A stretch of 56,515 nt of DNA from SZUA-365 sp034002405 (GTDB lineage Bacteria > Bacteroidota > Ignavibacteria > SZUA-365): the NCBI GenBank assembly GCA_034002405.1, contig JAVFAS010000014.1:1-56515 (forward strand), written 5' to 3'. The notes below the pieces were generated by a model. It made no database searches. It had not been told where the DNA came from and worked only from the letters and a program-made list of their open reading frames with translations. Below are positions 53,529 to 56,515 of this stretch, piece by piece (the stretch's first letter is position 1; each line of letters opens with the position of its first letter). Made by a program: the position numbers and the translations under genes.

Positions 53529-53561
53529 TTGACAGGGAGGAAAATATACGTCATATTCCTC
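53529..53561 (+). promoter_or_regulatory. Putative promoter and operator of the HigBA-type pair
   Basis: TTGACA (53529-53534), 17 nt, CATATT (53552-53557). An imperfect inverted repeat (GAGGAAAATAT / ATATTCCTC, 53537-53561) covers the spacer and -10, and a third AGGAATAT half-site lies at 53581-53588. This fits autorepression by the HTH antitoxin. Confidence 0.5.
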
Positions 53562-53616
53562 TCTGGTGATATATCCATAAAGGAATATCGCTTCATACGA
53601 ATTCAGGGAGCTCCGT

Positions 53617-53979
53617 ATGAAATGCGAGGTCGAATTCACGGATGAATTTTTTCAATGGTGGCAGACGTTACACGATAATCAGCAGGACGAGGTCGCATCC
53701 GTCGTTGGGTTGCTGGAAGAGCACGGAGTCGGTCTCGGATTCCCGAGATCATCTGATGTGCGCGGATCGAGTCATGGGAACATGCGGGAATTGAGGATTC
53801 AGATTGAAGGGGATTCATACCGCATCTTTTATACATTCGATCCACGACGGATTGCAGTTCTTCTGGTTGGTGGACGAAAAACAGGTGGATTTGGCTGGTA
53901 TGATCGCATGCATATCAAGGCAGATCGGTTGTTCGAGGAACATCTCAGTGACGTCGAAAGAAGCGAAGGAGAGGTGTGA
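53617..53979 (+). CDS. RelE/HigB-like toxin (phage Gp49-like family)
   Basis: A 120-residue protein with the compact RelE-superfamily plan: EVEFTDEFFQWWQTLHDNQQ, then MRELRIQIEGDSYRIFYTFD and IAVLLVGGRKTGGFGWYDRM. Its conserved Arg and Tyr positions match Gp49-like/HigB mRNA interferases. It precedes an HTH gene by 1 bp, the toxin-first order of higBA. Predicted to cut mRNA at the ribosome and slow growth when unopposed. Confidence 0.8.
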   Translation: MKCEVEFTDEFFQWWQTLHDNQQDEVASVVGLLEEHGVGLGFPRSSDVRGSSHGNMRELRIQIEGDSYRIFYTFDPRRIAVLLVGGRKTGGFGWYDRMHIKADRLFEEHLSDVERSEGEV

Positions 53980-53980
53980 C

Positions 53981-54319
53981 ATGGCAAGAAAATATTCCGA
54001 GCTCAAAGAAGGGATGTCCGACGTACGCAAACAGAAGATCGCCCGGCGCACGAAGGAACTTGGGCAACAAGATGCCGAAGTGAGACGGTTGCAGGAGATC
54101 AGAGTAGCGCTTGAAATGACGCAGGTGGAACTCGCCGAGCGCCTCTGTGTCAATCAATCCGCCGTATCGAAGCTTGAATCCCAGCATGACATGTATATCA
54201 GCACCTTACAGCGAATCATTACCGCTCTTGGTGGCGAACTCCACATTCGGGCAAGTTTCCCGGACGGAGTGAATTTCGAGATTGACCAGTTCGTTTTATC
54301 AGGGCAATCCGAAAGGTGA
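53981..54319 (+). CDS. HTH-type antitoxin (HigA/XRE-like)
   Basis: A 112-residue protein. A charged N-terminal helix (MARKYSELKEGMSDVRKQKI) is followed by an XRE helix-turn-helix (MTQVELAERLCVNQSAVSKL) and a short beta segment (LGGELHIRASFPDG). It should bind and neutralise the toxin encoded 1 bp upstream and repress the shared promoter through the AGGAATAT repeats. Confidence 0.8.
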   Translation: MARKYSELKEGMSDVRKQKIARRTKELGQQDAEVRRLQEIRVALEMTQVELAERLCVNQSAVSKLESQHDMYISTLQRIITALGGELHIRASFPDGVNFEIDQFVLSGQSER

Positions 54320-54614
54320 TAGAAAGGGAAATGCACAGCCCACGATCCCGAGGTCGCGTCCTCTCACGGTGACGTGTCGTGTTGTGGCGCGTCTTGACAT
54401 TCTCCTGCAATCACGTTAATGTGTGTCGCAAATATCCACTATTGTCCAAAAGGAACACGCAGAGGCCGCGGCGGTTGTGTCCGTTGTCCTCTCTGCGACT
54501 GTTCGATAGATCGGAGGAAGTGAACATGCCGGCCAAAAACACGATTTGCCTGTGGTATGATGGCAACGCCGAGGAAGCGGCGCGCCGCGGCTGAGATCAA
54601 AGCGAATCTCGGAA
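54320..54614. other. Rearranged intergenic stretch with a gene fragment
   Basis: Apart from the VOC gene fragment at 54526-54594, this stretch holds no gene I can support. It leads directly into the chimeric ORF at 54615 and looks like a deletion scar. Confidence 0.4.
54526..54594 (+). pseudogene. 5' fragment of a PhnB-like VOC-family gene
   Basis: With a GGAGG ribosome binding site, it encodes MPAKNTICLWYDGNAEEAAR, the typical first 20 residues of PhnB-like glyoxalase-fold proteins, then R-G and a stop. The remaining 120 or so residues of the family are missing. Confidence 0.65.
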
Positions 54615-54641
54615 ATGTATCGACTCGGAAACGGAACAGTC

Positions 54642-55514
54642 ATGAATCGGATCACCCGGCTCCTGATTGTCCTGCTGCTGCTTCTCCACACGGCTGCGGG
54701 ACAGGAAGACAATACCCGCAGGACGAAGCAGCGCATCGAGAACTATCTCATCGCGCTGGAAGGCGTCGGCTTTCACGGCTCCGTACTTGTCGTGCTGCGG
54801 GGGGAGGTGCTGCTTTCGAACGGCTACGGCTTCCTCGACAGGCAGGCGGCATCGAGAAATACCGCTGAGACGATTTACGATATCGGCTCCATCACCAAAC
54901 AATTCACCGCCGCCGCGATCCTGAAACTGGAGATGCAGGGAAAGCTTTCCGTGGAGGACCCGCTATCGAAGTACTTCCCCGATCTTCCCGCCGACAAAAA
55001 GAACATCACCCTGCACGACCTGCTGCGGCATCAGTCGGGATTGATATCCACTATCGGGGGAGACTACGAGAAAATCAGCGAGGAAGAATTCGTGCGTCAG
55101 GTATTCGCGTCGACACTGTTCACCCCGTCTCTTCCCGCGCCCATCACGCGCGTCTGGCGCGCATACACGACGCCCGAGGACATCATGCAATGGAATGCCG
55201 CATCCGATGACTGGCAAACCACCGCCGCCACCGTCGACCTGCGCGTGGGCGGTGACTTCTGCTCGCGCATGGAAGCGAAGGACGGCAGCGTGGGATTCGA
55301 CTTCGCCGGGACCTACACCAACATCGTTCCCCAAGGACTGATTGAATACGCATTCGGCGACCGCACGGCCAGGGTCGAGTTCGCCGAAACTCCCGGGGGC
55401 GTCCGCGTCCGCGTCACCTTCGAGAGCGAAACCACACACACCATCGAGCAGCAGCGCGACGGCTGGCAGGCCATCCTCGACAACTTCGCCCGCCACGTCG
55501 AAGCAAACCTGTAA
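54642..55514 (+). CDS. Chimeric ORF: truncated beta-lactamase-class-C-like domain fused to an AHSA1/SRPBCC domain
   Basis: From the ATG at 54642 the protein has about 290 residues. A signal peptide (ITRLLIVLLLLLHTAAGQ) is followed by the start of a class C beta-lactamase/serine hydrolase domain: SVLVVLRGEVLLSNGYGF, IYDIGSITKQFTAAAILK (SxxK nucleophile), LLRHQSGL. At about residue 164 (STLFTPSLPAPITRV) it switches into the AHSA1/SRPBCC family: RVWRAYTTPEDIMQWNAASD, DLRVGGDFCSRMEAKDGS, DGWQAILDNFARHVEAN. The hydrolase lacks its second half, including the Tyr and KTG motifs, so it is unlikely to be active. An ATG at 54615 is an alternative start. A deletion fusion or misassembly is more likely than a functional design. 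Confidence 0.65.
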   Translation: MNRITRLLIVLLLLLHTAAGQEDNTRRTKQRIENYLIALEGVGFHGSVLVVLRGEVLLSNGYGFLDRQAASRNTAETIYDIGSITKQFTAAAILKLEMQGKLSVEDPLSKYFPDLPADKKNITLHDLLRHQSGLISTIGGDYEKISEEEFVRQVFASTLFTPSLPAPITRVWRAYTTPEDIMQWNAASDDWQTTAATVDLRVGGDFCSRMEAKDGSVGFDFAGTYTNIVPQGLIEYAFGDRTARVEFAETPGGVRVRVTFESETTHTIEQQRDGWQAILDNFARHVEANL

Positions 55515-55732
55515 GGGACATTCGCCGCAGCCGCGCGGTGACAGGTGGGGGAACTTCGGCGGGTAATAGCTTGATTATCGCCGACAATATCCTTAATCTG
55601 ATCGTTGTTATCTGCCATACGTCCTCAGAGCCCAGATCGTTCTGAAATCGCTGGGTTATGTTTTTTTGCAGAACTACTGCTCTTCTTCGTTCAACTGACG
55701 ATTTCATTCACGCAGATACATACGACTCCACC

Positions 55733-56479
55733 ATGGACATCCCGCGGATATTCAACATCACCGAAAGCGCTCACCGCATCCACAACCCGTTCACACCCGA
55801 GAAACTCGCCATGCTCGGCGCGGCGCTGCGCCTGGAACCGGGGGCGCGCGTGCTTGACCTCGGGAGTGGTTCGGGAGAGATGCTCTGCACCTGGGCTCGC
55901 GATCACGGTGTGAGCGGAATAGGCATCGACATGAGCCAGCTGTTTACCGCGCAGGCGAAACTCCGTGCTGAAGAACTCGGTGTCGCCCATCAGGTAGAGT
56001 TCATCCACGGCGATGCCGCTGGTTATGTCAGCGATGAGAAGGTCAACGTAGCCGCCTGTCTCGGCGCGAGCTGGATCGCAGGGGGATACGCGGGCACGAT
56101 CGAACTTCTGGCACAAAGCCTGCGCAGCGGAGGAATCATCCTCATCGGCGAACCCTACTGGCGGCAATTACCGCCGATGGAAGATGTTGCCCGGGAGTGT
56201 CATGCGACCGCCATCACGGACTTCCTCATGCTTCCGGAACTTCTCGCATCCTTCGGCAAGCTCGGTTACGACGTCGTCGAAATGGTGCTGGCCGACCAGG
56301 ACGGCTGGGACAGATACGAGGCGGCCAAATGGCTCACCATGCGCCGATGGCTTGAAGCCAATCCCAACGACGAACTCGCGACAGATGTGCGCGCACAACT
56401 GACCTCGGAACCCGTGCGCTACGCCGCCAGCACGCGTGAATACCTCGGCTGGGGCGTGTTTGCCCTGATGCCGCGTTGA
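55733..56479 (+). CDS. Class I SAM-dependent methyltransferase
   Basis: A 248-residue cytoplasmic protein. The SAM-binding motif I is RVLDLGSGSGEMLCTWARDH, motif II is GIGIDMSQLF, and HGDAAGYVSDEKV and SGGIILIGEPYW follow in the expected order. The substrate cannot be assigned; small-molecule methyltransferases of the UbiE-like group are closest by layout. ATG 55733 was chosen because the family homology starts there. It stands alone after the rearranged patch. Confidence 0.75.
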   Translation: MDIPRIFNITESAHRIHNPFTPEKLAMLGAALRLEPGARVLDLGSGSGEMLCTWARDHGVSGIGIDMSQLFTAQAKLRAEELGVAHQVEFIHGDAAGYVSDEKVNVAACLGASWIAGGYAGTIELLAQSLRSGGIILIGEPYWRQLPPMEDVARECHATAITDFLMLPELLASFGKLGYDVVEMVLADQDGWDRYEAAKWLTMRRWLEANPNDELATDVRAQLTSEPVRYAASTREYLGWGVFALMPR

Positions 56480-56515
56480 TGCGTTGGTGCGTGTGTTGGA
56501 TCGTCACCGGCTGCA

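Overview
The window looks like a chromosomal contig (with one scaffold gap) from a high-GC member of the FCB group: Bacteroidota, Ignavibacteriota or Kapabacteria-like. Supporting signs are two large secreted proteins ending in type IX secretion (Por) sorting domains, a TonB receptor with a carboxypeptidase-regulatory N-terminus, and several promoters of the form TTGnnn-N17-TAnnTT(T), close to the Bacteroidota consensus. No rRNA or tRNA gene was seen. All calls come from reading the sequence; no database search was possible.

Layout. 1-4425: a leftward operon of LacI-type regulator, TonB receptor and secreted protein, with a cre-like operator over its promoter. 4528-19974: an accessory island of two tandem elements, both inserted at the 3' end of a DUF72 (YecE-like) gene. 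Each boundary carries an identical or near-identical 87-bp copy of that gene's last 28 codons plus stop. The small element (17858-19887) keeps a filamentous-phage-like replication gene and a DUF4258/DUF2283 pair. The large one (4528-17857) carries four convergent cassettes. In each, a rightward gene encodes a Pro/Gln-rich N-terminus plus a metallopeptidase-like C-terminus (HExxH, then E-x12-G-x-H-P). It meets, tail to tail, a leftward gene for a small lipoprotein or membrane-anchored protein, three of which have Cys-x2-Cys zinc-ribbon-like motifs. The outer 5' ends of both genes are repeated between cassettes while the abutting 3' parts vary. Two cassettes lack the expression start, three are frameshifted and one of these carries an 11-C tract. 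Only the fourth is intact. A leftward block (14691-17664) adds a GldM-like membrane protein and two relatives of the small Cys-motif proteins.

19888-33350: DUF72 protein, a vWA/Ig-repeat surface protein, two proteins of unknown function, an ISL3-family remnant, an HD-domain protein, then a leftward nucleoside-salvage operon (tdk, nupC-type transporter, purine nucleoside phosphorylase, secreted glycosidase-like protein). 33544-40770: hybrid sensor kinase, DUF362 plus polyferredoxin redox pair, MscS channel, Fe/Mn superoxide dismutase. 40971-41324: a 100-N gap flanked by the same 127 bp, probably an unmerged overlap. 41209-56479: outer-membrane protein, PHP-domain protein, purF, subtilisin-like type IX cargo, CDP-alcohol phosphatidyltransferase, ftsY, a small membrane protein, mutL, a HigBA-type toxin-antitoxin pair, a rearranged patch with gene fragments and a chimeric ORF, and a SAM methyltransferase.

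The most unusual part is the cassette array. It could be a diversifying effector/immunity-type (or peptidase/inhibitor-type) system carried by a phage-like element, but that function is inferred only from sequence organisation.
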